DNA of 59,083 nucleotides from NCBI GenBank assembly GCA_030378105.1, contig JAUCGL010000009.1, positions 1 to 59,083 on the forward strand, read 5' to 3'. The position numbers and the translations under genes were made by a program. The notes under the pieces were generated by a model. The model was not told the DNA's origin and ran no database searches. It worked only from the letters and a program-made list of their open reading frames with translations. The stretch is from Candidatus Halobeggiatoa sp. HSG11. GTDB taxonomy: Bacteria > Pseudomonadota > Gammaproteobacteria > Beggiatoales > Beggiatoaceae. Of this stretch, positions 26,561 to 38,000 are shown one piece after another. Every line of letters begins with the position of its first letter. The stretch's first letter is position 1.

Positions 26561-27115
26561 ATGGCAATGCGGTGGTATGTCGTGCATACTTATTCCAACT
26601 TTGAAAGACGAGTTAAATCTTCTCTCGAAGAAAGGGTTAGATTAAGCTCGCTATCCCACTGTTTTGGCGAAATTCTTGTTCCAATTGAAGAAGTTGTTGA
26701 AATGCGGGATGGAGTTAAACGTAAAAGTGAACGCAAACTTTATCCAGGTTATGTTCTTGTTCAAATGGATATGAATGATGAAGCCTGGCATTTAGTTAAA
26801 AATGTGCCTAAAGTTATGGGTTTTATAGGTGGCGGTGAACGTAAAGGGAAAGATAAATTTGTCCCTCCAACCCCAATTTCTGATAAAGAAGCAGAAGCCA
26901 TTTTACAACATATTCAAGATGGTTCTCAAAAACCACGTCCTAAAGTATTATTTGAAGTAGGTGAGGTTGTGCGTGTTATTGATGGACCTTTTAATGATTT
27001 CAATGGTGTGGTAGAAGAAGCTAATTACGAAAAAAATCGTCTGCGAGTTGCAGTGCGTATTTTTGGACGTTCGACTCCTGTTGAATTAGAATTTGGGCAA
27101 GTCGAAAAAGAATAA
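26561..27115 (+). CDS. nusG: Transcription antitermination factor NusG
   Basis: 184 residues. The NGN domain opens [17 protein letters not shown] and contains [16 protein letters not shown]. The C-terminal KOW domain (about 130-184) has [19 protein letters not shown]. It binds elongating RNA polymerase and couples it to Rho or the ribosome. AGGAGGT, 7 bp upstream of the ATG, is a strong ribosome site lying within the end of secE. Confidence 0.97.
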   Translation: MAMRWYVVHTYSNFERRVKSSLEERVRLSSLSHCFGEILVPIEEVVEMRDGVKRKSERKLYPGYVLVQMDMNDEAWHLVKNVPKVMGFIGGGERKGKDKFVPPTPISDKEAEAILQHIQDGSQKPRPKVLFEVGEVVRVIDGPFNDFNGVVEEANYEKNRLRVAVRIFGRSTPVELEFGQVEKE

Positions 27116-27170
27116 TCATTTAGACGGGGAGCTATAAAAGCGTTATACCCGGTGCTTAGGAAAATTTTAC

Positions 27171-27614
27171 ATGGCAAAAAAAGTACAAGCATATATTAAG
27201 TTACAAGTTAAGGCTGGACAAGCTAATCCTAGTCCACCAGTTGGGCCAGCTCTTGGTCAACATGGTTTGAATATCATGGAGTTTTGCAAGGCTTTTAACG
27301 CTAAAACTCAAAGTTTAGAAGCAGGAATGCCTACTCCAGTTGTTATTACTGCTTATTCAGATCGTAGTTTTACTTTTATTATTAAAACTCCGCCAGCATC
27401 AATTTTGTTGAAAAAAGCTGCTGGAATAAAGAGCGGTAGTAAGACTCCACATACTCATAAAGTTGGCAAGGTGACAAGAGAGCAAGCAGAAGAAATCGCC
27501 AAGATTAAAATGCCTGATTTGAATGCCACTGATTTAGATGCCGCAGTGCGAATCATTGCGGGTAGTGCCAGAAGCATGGGAATAGAAGTGGAAGGAGTGT
27601 CATCAAATGGCTAA
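27171..27614 (+). CDS. rplK: Large ribosomal subunit protein L11
   Basis: 147 residues, two-domain L11: [36 protein letters not shown] and the C-terminal rRNA-binding [14 protein letters not shown]-like segment ([18 protein letters not shown]). It forms the GTPase-associated centre with 23S rRNA. It overlaps the rplA start by 8 bp, which suggests translational coupling. Confidence 0.97.
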   Translation: MAKKVQAYIKLQVKAGQANPSPPVGPALGQHGLNIMEFCKAFNAKTQSLEAGMPTPVVITAYSDRSFTFIIKTPPASILLKKAAGIKSGSKTPHTHKVGKVTREQAEEIAKIKMPDLNATDLDAAVRIIAGSARSMGIEVEGVSSNG

Positions 27615-28296
27615 AATTAATAAACGCACAAAAATAATTAAAGAAAAACTACAAGCCGGCAAATCTTATCCTATTGATGAAGCATTTGAAATATTAAAAT
27701 CTATCCCACCAGTTAAATTTGTTGAGTCAGTTGATGTTAGCATAAATTTGGGAGTTGACCCACGTAAATCTGATCAGGCTGTACGTAGTTCCACAGTATT
27801 GCCTAACGGTACTGGTAAAAAGGTTAGAGTAGCAGTTTTTGCTCAAGGTGATAAAGCCACCGCAGCTACCGAAGCTGGTGCTGACGTGGTTGGGTTTGAA
27901 GATTTGGCTGAACAGGTTAAAAAGGGATTTTTAGATTTTGATGTTGTAGTTGCATCTCCAGATACCATGCGAGTTGTTGGACAATTAGGTAAAATCTTAG
28001 GTCCTCGTGGATTAATGCCTAATCCTAAGGTTGGTACAGTTACTCCTGATGTAGCAGCAGCAGTTAAAATAGCCAAAGCTGGTCAAGTACGATATAGAAC
28101 TGATAAAGCTGGTATTATTCATTGTATTATTGGCAAGTTATCATTCAGTCCTAAAGAGCTACATGAGAATTTAAAAGCTTTAATAACAGATTTAAACAAA
28201 ATTAAGCCCAGTACTGCAAAAGGCGTATATATGCAGAAGATAACTGTATCTACGACGATGGGACCGGGTATTATAATTGATCAAACAACAATATAG
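27607..28296 (+). CDS. rplA: Large ribosomal subunit protein L1
   Basis: 229 residues. L1 forms the mobile stalk at the ribosomal E site and usually represses its own operon. Typical segments are [38 protein letters not shown] and [15 protein letters not shown]. It starts inside rplK (8-bp overlap). An L10-leader-like RNA follows. Confidence 0.97.
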   Translation: MAKINKRTKIIKEKLQAGKSYPIDEAFEILKSIPPVKFVESVDVSINLGVDPRKSDQAVRSSTVLPNGTGKKVRVAVFAQGDKATAATEAGADVVGFEDLAEQVKKGFLDFDVVVASPDTMRVVGQLGKILGPRGLMPNPKVGTVTPDVAAAVKIAKAGQVRYRTDKAGIIHCIIGKLSFSPKELHENLKALITDLNKIKPSTAKGVYMQKITVSTTMGPGIIIDQTTI

Positions 28297-28440
28297 ATGG
28301 GATTAGAAATTTCCCCATTATTTACACACCGACTTTGTGCTACTGGAATTTTTCCAGCAGTCATCAAAGACCGTAGGTTATTGATAAATCCTACGTAGAT
28401 GGCAAATTTAATTTGCTTATTATTATTATCCGAGGAGAAC
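28297..28440 (+). promoter_or_regulatory. L10 leader (ribosomal protein autoregulation element)
   Basis: The rplA-rplJ spacer contains a hairpin CTGGAA-TTT-TTCCAG (28343-28357) followed by the stem CGTAGG (28372-28377) with CCTACG (28390-28395), then GTAGATGG. The core CCGTAGG, then CCTACGTAGA, resembles the E. coli L10 leader, where the L10(L12)4 complex binds to repress rplJL translation. The equivalence is inferred from motif and position. Confidence 0.75.
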
Positions 28441-28444
28441 GTTA

Positions 28445-28969
28445 ATGCCGCTTAAATTAGATGATAAGCGAGCTATCGTTGCCACTGTCAATAAAATTGC
28501 TAGTACTGCTCATTCAGCTGTTGCTACTGAATACCTAGGTATGACGGTTGCAGAAATGACTGAATTGCGTAGCAAAGCTCGGGAAGCTGGAGTTTACCTG
28601 CGTGTAGTTAGGAATACTTTAGCTAAAAGAGCCGTTGCTGGTACCGATTTTGAGTGTATGCAAGAAGCTCTTGTTGGACCAATTGTATTAGCATTTTCTA
28701 TTGATGATCCTGGTGCTGCTGCACGAGTCATTAATGATTTTAGCAAAACTAACAAAAAAATGGTTGTTAAGGCCGTCGCTATTGGTGGTAAATTATTACC
28801 ACCTCAATCAATAGCTGACGTAGCTAAATTACCAACTTATGATGAAGCAGTTAGTATGTTGATGTCTGTTATGCAAGCACCTATTACCAAGCTGGTACGT
28901 ACCCTCGCTGAACCTCATACTAAGCTTGTACGTACAATAGCCGCAGTAGGCGATAGTAAACAATCGTAA
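28445..28969 (+). CDS. rplJ: Large ribosomal subunit protein L10
   Basis: 174 residues. The N-terminal rRNA-binding domain (VNKIASTAHSAVATEYLGMT, then RVVRNTLAKRAV) is complete, and the C-terminal helix for L7/L12 dimers is present. L10 anchors the L12 stalk. A GAGGAGAACGTT ribosome site precedes the ATG. Expression is probably controlled by the leader at 28297-28440. Confidence 0.97.
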   Translation: MPLKLDDKRAIVATVNKIASTAHSAVATEYLGMTVAEMTELRSKAREAGVYLRVVRNTLAKRAVAGTDFECMQEALVGPIVLAFSIDDPGAAARVINDFSKTNKKMVVKAVAIGGKLLPPQSIADVAKLPTYDEAVSMLMSVMQAPITKLVRTLAEPHTKLVRTIAAVGDSKQS

Positions 28970-29017
28970 GGAATTTCTATAGAAATTTCAACTTTTTAAG
29001 GAATTAGGAGAATATTT

Positions 29018-29398
29018 ATGGCAGTAGCCAAAGAAGATATTTTAGATGCCATTGCCGAGATGTCGGTTATGGAAGTAGTAGAGCTTGTTAAAGCTATGGA
29101 AGATAAGTTTGGAGTTTCTGCTGCTGCTCCAGTTGCAGCTGCCGCTGCTCCTGCTGCTGGCGGTGATGCCGCAGCTGCCGCAGAACAAACTGAATTTACC
29201 GTATCTTTAACTAGTTTTGGTGAAAAGAAAGTCCAAGTTATTAAAGCTATTCGTAGTATAACCGGTTTAGGGCTTAAAGAAGCTAAAGCTTTGGTTGAAG
29301 GAATTCCATCAGTTGTCAAGGAAGAAGTTTCTAAAGATGAAGCTGAAAAAATTAAGAAAGAACTTGAAGATGCCGGTGGTAGTGCCGAAATTAAGTAG
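29018..29398 (+). CDS. rplL: Large ribosomal subunit protein L7/L12
   Basis: 126 residues: an N-terminal dimerisation domain ([20 protein letters not shown]), an Ala-rich hinge and the globular factor-binding domain with [20 protein letters not shown]. It recruits translational GTPases to the ribosome. TTAGGAG lies about 8 bp upstream of the ATG. A hairpin at 29426-29469 separates it from rpoB. Confidence 0.97.
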   Translation: MAVAKEDILDAIAEMSVMEVVELVKAMEDKFGVSAAAPVAAAAAPAAGGDAAAAAEQTEFTVSLTSFGEKKVQVIKAIRSITGLGLKEAKALVEGIPSVVKEEVSKDEAEKIKKELEDAGGSAEIK

Positions 29399-29425
29399 TA
29401 TTTAAGTTAATTGCTTAAATTTCAA

Positions 29426-29469
29426 AATTAAGACCTGCTTAGGTTTTCAAAATCTAGTGGGTCTTAATT
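29426..29469 (+). promoter_or_regulatory. Hairpin between rplL and rpoB (possible attenuator or processing site)
   Basis: AATTAAGACC (29426-29435) and GGTCTTAATT (29460-29469) form a perfect 10-bp stem. The loop side contains TGCTTAGGTTTTCAAAATC, very close to the central palindrome of the family-A MITEs. In E. coli this spacer carries an attenuator and an RNase III site; a similar role here is an inference. Confidence 0.6.
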
Positions 29470-29655
29470 GTCGATTTTATGTATGTTCCTTATTAGCATA
29501 AGAACTGCTTATTTATAAAATCTATTTTGTTAAAGTTACCTTGTAACTTAATTCGGTGGTAACCGATACCCCAACCCCTTCAAGGGAGATAGCTTATTTT
29601 ACACTACCTTGAATCAAGAACTCATGCAGTTTTTCAAAATAAGTCTTAGCAAGTT

Positions 29656-32600
29656 ATGTCCTACTCTTTCACTGAAAAAAAACGCATTCGTAAAAGCTTT
29701 GGAAAATATCCCAGCATTTTAGAAGTGCCTTATTTATTGGCTATCCAGCTTAATTCCTATAAAGACCTATTACAAATAGATACTCCATTAGAAAAAAGGT
29801 CTGATAAAGGTTTACATGCTGCTTTTAAATCTGTATTTCCTATAAATAGCTTTTCTGGTCACGCAACCCTTGAATACGCTAGCTATCGGCTTAGTAAGCC
29901 AACTTTTGATGTTAAAGAATGTCAATTGCGTGGTATGACCTATGCCACATCTCTACGAGTCAAGGTACGACTAGTTATTTACGACAAAGATTCTAAAGCA
30001 GTTAAAAACGTTAAAGAACAAGAAGTGTACATGGGTGAAATTCCCTTAATGACTAAAAACGGAACCTTTGTTATCAATGGTACTGAACGAGTCATAGTAT
30101 CACAATTACATCGTTCACCAGGGGTTTTCTTTGACCATGATCGTGGTAAAACCCACACTTCTGGGAAAATTTTATTCAATGCCAGAATAATTCCTTATCG
30201 TGGTTCATGGTTAGATTTTGAATTTGATCATAAAGACTGTTTATATGTTCGTATTGATCGGCGACGCAAATTACCAGCCACTATTATTCTTAGAGCATTA
30301 GAGTTTAATAATGAACAAATTTTAACTCAATTTTTTGATACTCATAAGATTAAGCAAATAGATAATGATTTTTATTGGCAATTCGATATTAAACACCTAC
30401 GTGGTGAAACAGCTCCTTTTGACATAAAGGATAAAAATTCTAAAGTAATCGTTGCTGCCGGACGACGTATAACTCCTCGACTGATAAAAAAACTACAAAA
30501 AATTGAAACAGTTAAAATTCCCCAAGATTATTCAGAGGGAAATGCTGATAATTTTCTACTCGGCAAAATATTAGCTCATGACGTAATATCAACAAATGAT
30601 GGCGAAGTTATCATCAAAGCTAATGACGAAATTACCGATGATACTTTAAGCCTTTTACAAGAACACAAAATTGAACAGTTTGAAGTTTTATATACTAATG
30701 ATTTAGATCGTGGTCCTTATATTTCTAATACTTTAAAAATTGATCCAACTACTAGTCCAATAGAAGCTTGGGTAGAAATTTATCGTATGATGCGACCCGG
30801 TGAGCCACCAACAAGTGAATCAGCTAAAACTTTGTTTAGCAATCTATTTTTTACTCCAGAACGCTATGATTTATCAGAAGTTGGACGGATGAAGTTTAAT
30901 CGTCGAATTGGTAGAAAAAAGACTACTGGTTCTGGAGTTTTATCACCAGAAGATATAATTGAAGTATTACGTACTATTAATAATATTCGTAATGGTAAAG
31001 GTGATATTGATGATATTGATCATTTGGGCAATCGGCGAGTACGTAGTGTTGGAGAAATGACTGAAAATCAATTCCGAATTGGATTGGTTCGAGTTGAACG
31101 GGCGGTTAAAGAACGTCTGAGTCAGCCAGAATCTGTACAGATGATGCCGCAGGAATTAATAAACGCTAAACCAGTGTCAGCAGCGATTCGAGAATTTTTT
31201 GGTTCCAGTCAATTATCTCAATTTATGGACCAAAATAATCCACTGTCAGAGATAACGCATAAACGCCGAATTTCAGCTTTAGGGCCAGGTGGTTTAACTC
31301 GTGAACGAGCTGGATTTGAAGTACGTGATGTACATCCAACTCATTATGGTCGCTTATGCCCGATTGAAACTCCTGAAGGTCCAAATATTGGTTTAATCAA
31401 TTCATTAGCAAGTTATGCTAGAACTAATGATTATGGTTTTTTGGAAACTCCTTATCGACGAGTTGAAAACGGTCAAATAACTTCAAAGATAGACTATCTA
31501 TCAGCGATTGATGAAGGTAATAATGTGATTGCCCAAACCAATGCGACTGTGGATGAAACTGGTAATTTGACTGATACTATGGTGACAGTACGCCATAATA
31601 ATGAGTTTACTCAGAAAAATCGTGAAGAAGTTAATTACATGGATGTATCGCCTAAGCAAATTGTGTCTGTGGCGGCAGCATTGATTCCATTTCTTGAACA
31701 TGATGATGCGAACCGGGCTTTAATGGGTTCTAATATGCAAAGACAAGCAGTTCCTACTTTGCGATCAGAAAAACCATTAGTTGGTACTGGCATTGAACGG
31801 ACTGTGGCGATAGATTCTGGAGTTACCATTATTGCGGAACGTAGTGGTATTGTTGATTCAGTAGATGCCTCACGAATTGTGGTTCGAGTAGATGAAGTAA
31901 TTGACAATGTTGATGAAGAAGAATATTCTGGCTTAGTTGATATTTATAATTTGATTAAATATGTACGTTCAAATCAAAATACTTGTATTAATCAAAAACC
32001 ATTGGTACGTCCCGGTGACATAATTAAAAAAGGTGATGTATTAGCTGATGGACCTTCTACTGATTTAGGTGAATTAGCATTAGGGCAGAATATGTTAGTT
32101 GCCTTTATGCCTTGGAATGGTTACAATTTTGAAGATTCAATTCTAATTTCTGAGCGAGTAGTTGAGCAAGAACGATTTACTTCGATTCATATTGTTGAAC
32201 TCAGTTGTTTGGCTAGAGATACAAAATTAGGACCGGAAGAAATAACTGCTGATATTCCTAATTTATCAGAATCTGTACTGAAAAATTTGGACGAAACTGG
32301 CATCATTTCTATTGGAGCTCAAGTTAAACCGGGAGATATTTTAGTTGGAAAAGTAACTCCTAAAGGTGAAACTCAACTTACTCCGGAAGAAAAGTTATTG
32401 AGAGCCATTTTTGGTGAAAAAGCTTCTGAAGTAAAAGATAGTTCATTACGGGTATCAAGTAGCACAAGCGGTACAGTGATTGATGTACAAGTTTTTACTC
32501 GAGATGGAATTGAAAAAGATACTCGAACCTTGCACATTGAAAAACTAGCTTTAGAACAAGTTAAGAAAGATTTAACTGATGAATTGCGAGTTTTGGAAGA

Positions 32601-33759
32601 TGATGTTTATAATCGTTTAGAACCATTATTGATTGGCCAAAAAGTTAAAAATGCTCCACCTGAATTGGCATTTGATTCTAAAATAACTGCTAACAATCTT
32701 GCTGATATAAAAATACGTTCTAAATGGTTTGACATTCAAGTGCAAGATTTTGAAGTTCAATCGAAAATAGACCTGCTTAATAAACAGCTTAAAGACTATC
32801 GAAAATACTCTGATGATATGTTTCAAGAGAAGCATAAGAAGTTGATTACTGGTGATGATTTGCCACCAGGTGTCTTAAAGATGGTTAAAGTTTACTTAGC
32901 TGTTAAACGCCAAATTCAACCCGGTGATAAAATGGCTGGTAGACATGGTAATAAAGGTGTTGTTTCCATGATTGTACCAGTGGAAGATATGCCGCATACT
33001 GAAGATGGTCGTCCAGTTGATATTGTGTTAAATCCGCTCGGTGTGCCATCTCGAATGAATATTGGTCAAGTTTTAGAAACTCATCTTGGTTGGGCAGCTA
33101 AAACTTTGGGTGAAAAATTAGCAGCATTATTAGCAAATAAAAAACCAGTAGCTGAAATAAGAGAACTATTGGAAAAAATTTATAACATCAGTGGTGGTAA
33201 AAAAGAAGATATTGCTAGTTTTACCGATGATGAAATACTTGAATTAGCTCATAATCTAAGTGGTGGCGTACCAATGGCTACTCCAGTATTTGATGGAGCT
33301 AATGAAGCAGAAATTAAAGGTATGTTGGAATTAGCTGATTTACCAGTTAGTGGTCAGACAACTTTATATGATGGGCGTACTGGTGAAAAATTTGATCGTC
33401 CGGTTACGATAGGTTATATGTATATTTTAAAACTTAACCATCTAGTTGATGATAAAATGCACGCTCGCTCAACTGGGCCTTATAGTTTGGTTACACAACA
33501 ACCTTTGGGTGGTAAAGCTCAATTTGGTGGCCAGCGGTTTGGTGAAATGGAAGTTTGGGCTTTGGAGGCTTATGGGGCTTCTTATACCTTGCAAGAGATG
33601 TTGACAGTTAAGTCAGATGATGTTAATGGTCGTACTAAGATGTATAAAAATATTGTTGACGGTAATCATCAAATGCAGGCAGGAATGCCAGAATCGTTTA
33701 ACGTTCTGATTAAAGAAATTCGCTCATTAGGGATCGATATTGAATTAGAGCAAATTTAA
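29656..33759 (+). CDS. rpoB: RNA polymerase beta subunit
   Basis: 1367 residues, full length for a proteobacterial beta subunit. The rifampicin pocket region ([18 protein letters not shown], then [13 protein letters not shown]) appears wild type. Other landmarks are [19 protein letters not shown], the catalytic-site [16 protein letters not shown] segment and the C-terminal [18 protein letters not shown]. It ends normally at [11 protein letters not shown]. The start has no strong ribosome site. It is separated from rplL by 257 bp. Most strikingly, rpoC, which almost always follows rpoB directly, is absent; the next genes are a repeat-flanked island on the opposite strand. Confidence 0.98.
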   Translation: MSYSFTEKKRIRKSFGKYPSILEVPYLLAIQLNSYKDLLQIDTPLEKRSDKGLHAAFKSVFPINSFSGHATLEYASYRLSKPTFDVKECQLRGMTYATSLRVKVRLVIYDKDSKAVKNVKEQEVYMGEIPLMTKNGTFVINGTERVIVSQLHRSPGVFFDHDRGKTHTSGKILFNARIIPYRGSWLDFEFDHKDCLYVRIDRRRKLPATIILRALEFNNEQILTQFFDTHKIKQIDNDFYWQFDIKHLRGETAPFDIKDKNSKVIVAAGRRITPRLIKKLQKIETVKIPQDYSEGNADNFLLGKILAHDVISTNDGEVIIKANDEITDDTLSLLQEHKIEQFEVLYTNDLDRGPYISNTLKIDPTTSPIEAWVEIYRMMRPGEPPTSESAKTLFSNLFFTPERYDLSEVGRMKFNRRIGRKKTTGSGVLSPEDIIEVLRTINNIRNGKGDIDDIDHLGNRRVRSVGEMTENQFRIGLVRVERAVKERLSQPESVQMMPQELINAKPVSAAIREFFGSSQLSQFMDQNNPLSEITHKRRISALGPGGLTRERAGFEVRDVHPTHYGRLCPIETPEGPNIGLINSLASYARTNDYGFLETPYRRVENGQITSKIDYLSAIDEGNNVIAQTNATVDETGNLTDTMVTVRHNNEFTQKNREEVNYMDVSPKQIVSVAAALIPFLEHDDANRALMGSNMQRQAVPTLRSEKPLVGTGIERTVAIDSGVTIIAERSGIVDSVDASRIVVRVDEVIDNVDEEEYSGLVDIYNLIKYVRSNQNTCINQKPLVRPGDIIKKGDVLADGPSTDLGELALGQNMLVAFMPWNGYNFEDSILISERVVEQERFTSIHIVELSCLARDTKLGPEEITADIPNLSESVLKNLDETGIISIGAQVKPGDILVGKVTPKGETQLTPEEKLLRAIFGEKASEVKDSSLRVSSSTSGTVIDVQVFTRDGIEKDTRTLHIEKLALEQVKKDLTDELRVLEDDVYNRLEPLLIGQKVKNAPPELAFDSKITANNLADIKIRSKWFDIQVQDFEVQSKIDLLNKQLKDYRKYSDDMFQEKHKKLITGDDLPPGVLKMVKVYLAVKRQIQPGDKMAGRHGNKGVVSMIVPVEDMPHTEDGRPVDIVLNPLGVPSRMNIGQVLETHLGWAAKTLGEKLAALLANKKPVAEIRELLEKIYNISGGKKEDIASFTDDEILELAHNLSGGVPMATPVFDGANEAEIKGMLELADLPVSGQTTLYDGRTGEKFDRPVTIGYMYILKLNHLVDDKMHARSTGPYSLVTQQPLGGKAQFGGQRFGEMEVWALEAYGASYTLQEMLTVKSDDVNGRTKMYKNIVDGNHQMQAGMPESFNVLIKEIRSLGIDIELEQI

Positions 33760-33904
33760 GCTTATACATGACTTGTTAAATATTGAAGTTGTGTGGACAA
33801 GTTTCATAAGGTTTTGATTATTTATATTTTTAACCTTAAGGAACTTGCATGAAATAACTTAATCAACTTTTGGAGTTGCAAGGTCTCCTTGCAGATTAGA
33901 GAAC

Positions 33905-34017
33905 CCTGTCATTAAATTAAGGGCAGATACGCAGGTCTGCCCCTACAAAATCACAATATATTTCAATGTTATAGGGGTGAACCTATGTGTTCGCCCTGCT
34001 TAACGCAAATGGTAGTG
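33905..34017 (+). repeat. Family-B MITE next to the rpoB break
   Basis: Left end CCTGTCATTAAATTAAGGGC, right end TTAACGCAAATGGTAGTG, forming imperfect inverted repeats of the CACTGCC family, with GGCAGATACGCAGGTCTGCC (a 7-bp hairpin) inside. A separate small hairpin, GCAAGG-TCT-CCTTGC (33876-33890), lies just upstream and recurs near 58555. Confidence 0.65.
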
Positions 34018-34030
34018 GGTTGTTTGTTAT

Positions 34031-34267
34031 TTATTCATCAAAACGTAAATCAAGCCAACCTTTGCTAGTCAATTTCATTACCTGATTTAAGGTACATTTA
34101 ACCCAAGTATCAAGTTCTCTTGCTTCTTGTGTTGATAAATTTGTGATACCTTCAGAGTTAAAAACCGCTAGTTCAAGAATTATAGCTCTTACATGGGTTG
34201 ATAGTTCATTCCATTGCCAAATAACTGGTTTTGAAGGTGATTTATCGAAATCTAAATTCAATTGCAT
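34031..34267 (-). CDS. Small protein of unknown function
   Basis: 78 residues, not recognised. It has one Trp-rich turn (VIWQWNELSTHVR) followed by a helix (AIILELAVFNSEG) and a predicted helix-rich C-terminal half (LSTQEARELDTWVKCTLNQV). Short proteins with a WxELxxxVR start often accompany transposons or toxin genes, but I cannot name a family. It lies between a family-B repeat and vapC on the same strand, with a 63-bp gap. The frame is open and compact, but there is no clear ribosome site. Confidence 0.4.
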   Translation of the reverse strand: MQLNLDFDKSPSKPVIWQWNELSTHVRAIILELAVFNSEGITNLSTQEARELDTWVKCTLNQVMKLTSKGWLDLRFDE

Positions 34268-34330
34268 AAGAAAGTAAATGTTTTGACAGTTGTTTCGGGA
34301 ATGGAGCCAATGTATTTCCCGAAATAAATA

Positions 34331-34741
34331 TCAAATTGGCGAAGGTATTGTCCAATTTTCAAATTTTAATTCAGGCACTCTGGAAAATTCACGAGTATTA
34401 TTTGTTACTAATATCGCATTTAGACTTAAAGCATGTGCGGCAATTAGCATATCCATATTTCCAATAGGTGTGCCTTTCTTTTTTAAATATGCTCTGATTT
34501 TTGCGTAAATACTTGCTGATTTTTCATCCCAAGTATGTATTTTTAATAAGGAAATAAATTCATCAAGTTGTTTTTGTCTTGGGATTTGCAAATGATATGG
34601 GCTTAATTCTATACCATAACAAAGTTCTGAATAGACAATAGTAGAAATATGAATAGAATCAATTTGATTAAATTTGGTTTGTATTTCAGGTGGATGCTTT
34701 TTTAAAATGTAAATACAAATATTTGTATCAAGCATATACAT
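34331..34741 (-). CDS. vapC: VapC-type PIN-domain toxin
   Basis: 136 residues. PIN-domain acidic residues are visible: MLDTNICIY (Asp), YSELCYGIE (Glu), and NMDMLIAAHAL (Asp), with the closing LVTNNTREFSRV. VapC toxins are Mg-dependent ribonucleases that usually cut tRNA or rRNA. The ATG overlaps the vapB stop by one base (TAATG), the usual coupling of antitoxin and toxin. All catalytic positions appear intact. Confidence 0.92.
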   Translation of the reverse strand: MYMLDTNICIYILKKHPPEIQTKFNQIDSIHISTIVYSELCYGIELSPYHLQIPRQKQLDEFISLLKIHTWDEKSASIYAKIRAYLKKKGTPIGNMDMLIAAHALSLNAILVTNNTREFSRVPELKFENWTIPSPI

Positions 34742-34974
34742 TAATAAAAATCCCGTTCTTGAGGAATTTGATTATCTCGTTCTGATAAAAAATCGTCATC
34801 AAATACACTTTTAGATTTAAAAAAATTGTTCCAAGTTAATTTTTTAGTGGAAAGAATCACTTCATCACCTGTTTTGCGAATATAAACTTCAGAACCTTCA
34901 AAACGAAATTCTTTAGGTAATCTAACTGCTTGGCTACGGCCATTAGTAAATAATTTTGCGATTTGAGTAGTCAT
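34741..34974 (-). CDS. vapB: VapB-type antitoxin (AbrB/SpoVT fold)
   Basis: 77 residues. The swapped-hairpin DNA-binding domain is at the N-terminus (AKLFTNGRSQAVRLPKEFRF, then GSEVYIRKTGDEVIL). The C-terminal tail (about 50-77) is acidic and would wrap the toxin. It binds and neutralises VapC and represses the operon. It is first in the vapBC unit, with AAGAAACTT just upstream of the ATG. Confidence 0.9.
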   Translation of the reverse strand: MTTQIAKLFTNGRSQAVRLPKEFRFEGSEVYIRKTGDEVILSTKKLTWNNFFKSKSVFDDDFLSERDNQIPQERDFY

Positions 34975-35053
34975 ATAAGTTTCTTTTTTAAGATATAGTT
35001 GATATATATTTTATAGTATATACTAAAATGGTAAAAATCAACATAAATTACTA

Positions 35054-38000
35054 TTAACCCAACGGAAACCCCGGAATAACTCTATCAATTTCCTCCATCA
35101 ATCCAATAGTTTGTTCTAAAGCAGCCAAAATATAGAAGTAGTGGTTACAATCATCAAAATTTAGTTCTCGGCCTTTTCTATCTTTGAGCCATTTTTGACA
35201 GACTTGGTAGCCGCCGATATGAAATTGCCAGACGTTTTCTTTAACATTATCAAAATATTGGGTTTTGTTGATGTAAACTTTTTCATTTTTGTAGGTGATT
35301 TTTTCAACTATATTATTACCTTCGATTGGGTAGCTGCTTTCTGTTTCTATATCGGCTTCCATGAGGTGGATTTCAATAAGTTGTTGGCCGATTTTGGTTA
35401 GTTTGCGGAATAGTTTTTTGTCGCTGGTTAGTGGTAGGCGTGGGAAGTCTATTTTTAAAAATTCGGCGTAGCGTTGGCGATAAGTTGGGCTGTGGAAGAT
35501 GGCGTAGATATAGTGGAATATGTCTTCAGGGCCGATGGTTTTGGTTAGGTTGCCGGTGCCGTCTTCTATGAATTTGAGGTTAAGGCGAGTTTCTATATCT
35601 TTGATGAAGTTGGGGGAGAAATTGGGTTTGCGTTTGGTTGCTGTGGAATCAAGGAGGTCTTTTTTTTCTGTTGGGTAGATGTAGAGAGGGAAAATATTTA
35701 CTCCTCCTCTTCTAAAAATATTAGTGTCAATAGGTTTATTAGATATAATCATTAAGTACCATATGGGATCATTTACTGCTATTCCTTGTCTTCCTAATCC
35801 TATACAAATAGAATTATTTTCAACTAATATATGTTGCATAATATCATTTCTAGGCAATTCTACAACATCTTTATGATGATAATATGCACGATAATCAAAA
35901 GGTCGATATAAACAACTAGTAAAATGTTGATAATGATTAAGATTATTAGATAATGATTTACGTCTATGGCTTAATTTCCAATCACGAGTATCTTTCAATT
36001 TATAAGTTTCCGCAATTTCTATATTCGTTAAATCAAGATTAACAAAATCATTAATACGTTGTTCTAATTTTTTCTTTTCAAAATCAAGAACAAAATGGTC
36101 ACGATGGGTTTTTATACCACCAGAATTAATCGGCATAATTTCCGTAATTTTCCAACCTTGTTCATATTCCCCTAACAATTCAACATTCTGAGGAATAAAC
36201 AAAAAAAACGGTGATTGTGGTTTTAATTCTTGCCAATCGGTTGTTTTAACATCATTTTCTTCCAACCAAGCATATTTACCTTTACGCTCTCCCCAAATAT
36301 CAGCATGAAACACTTTAGCAGTTTGTTTTTTATCCTTATGTTTAACAAAAATTCCAATAGCCACGCCTTGTTGAATATCAAACACATTTTTATCCACACT
36401 ACCATCTGGAGATTTTTCTTTCTTTTTAGCATTACCATGTAAATCAAGAATATAAATCTCATTAAAACCATTCAATAAATGTTGTCGCATTCCCCGAAAA
36501 GTTGGATTGTCCAAATAACCATGATTAGTAACAAAAGCCAGTATTCCATAACCAGTTTGTTCAATTCGCCATTGTGCAAACCGAATAAATTTAACATAAT
36601 CATCTTGTAAACCTTTTGGATTTCTCTCTTTCAAAGGCTTTCCATCTATTTGATAATAATCACGAATTAATTGACTAATCCAGTCACCTTTATTTAAAGA
36701 ATTATAAGAATAAGGCGGATTACCCACAATCACCATCACCGGCGACTCCTGCTTAACCTCACTTGCTGCCAAACCCTCATTAACCAACCACTCAATAAAA
36801 CCCAACGCCTGCGTACCACCCTTCTCAAACGTATTCTCCAAACTATTCGTCAAAAAAATCCGCAACCGCTCCTCAGAATCAAACTCATAACCCATCTCCT
36901 GCAACTGCAAACCCAACTTCATATGAGCCACCGTATAAGGAGCCATCAACAACTCAAATCCATGCACCCGAGGCAACAAATGCTTACTCACATAAGACGA
37001 CAACATCCCCTTATTCCTATGAAATTTAAGCTTAGAAAAAATCTGATTCAACACCGCATACAAAAACGTCCCAGTCCCCACCGCTGGGTCTAAAATCTGC
37101 ACTTTATGCTGTCCCGATTCCAACCGACTACTATCCGCCAACCCATCCTTCAATTTAAACTGCCGTTTCAACAACAAATCCACCGACCGCACAATATACG
37201 AAACCACTGGCTCAGGCGTATAATAAACCCCTCGCATCTCCCGCATACTCGGATCATAATGCTTCAAAAACGTCTCATAAAAATGCACCACTGGGTCTTC
37301 CTGCCGAGTCCGTTTCCCAAAATCCGCCAAAATTGCCCCAATATCCGCATGATTCAACACCGTCACCAAATGATCCACCGACCATACCAACCGCTCATCC
37401 AACCGAGTCCCAGCAATCTGATCAAACAAATTACGCAAAAAAGGATTAGTCTTTGGTACATAATGAGCAGCATTCTGCCTAGAAAACGGCTCACTCAAAT
37501 CAGCACTACATTTAGCCGCAAACAAACCATAACACACTGTTTGAGCATACATATCGGCAAACTGTTCCAAAGTCAAACTATCAATTAATTTATACTTAAA
37601 ACTATCAAACTGATTATGCAAAGGACCAGTTTCTTCTTGCTCATAAGCCTTAAAAATCAACTCCCGAATCAACCCAGCAATTTTAGCCATCCGTTCCGCC
37701 AAATCTTCCGGACTACGCAAAGTCACCACTTGAGTAGAAATAAAAGTTGCCAGCAACCGCTCTAAAATAGCAAAAGATTCTGGAATAACAGCTAATTTTC
37801 CCTTTTTATCCACCTCAGCCAACTGTACTTCAAGTTCTAATTCACCTTCCACAAACCAACGAAACTCTAAATAGTCAGTTAAAATCAAATTATGCAAAGA
37901 ATCTAAATAACGCTTTAATTGCTCAGTTTTCAAAGTCTTATCCAATGAAATACCAATATCTTTGGCTTCCACATAACCCAACGGTACTGCCTGTTTATCC

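Noticed and set aside
28996-29319. Long open frame opposite rplL
   Set aside because: It is a mirror of the Ala-rich rplL codons; no ribosome site, and the residue composition is that of an antisense shadow.
37106-37588. 160-codon plus-strand frame opposite the restriction enzyme
   Set aside because: It is antisense to a well-supported methylase domain and its composition (rich in Pro, His, Ile, Gln) is typical of a shadow.
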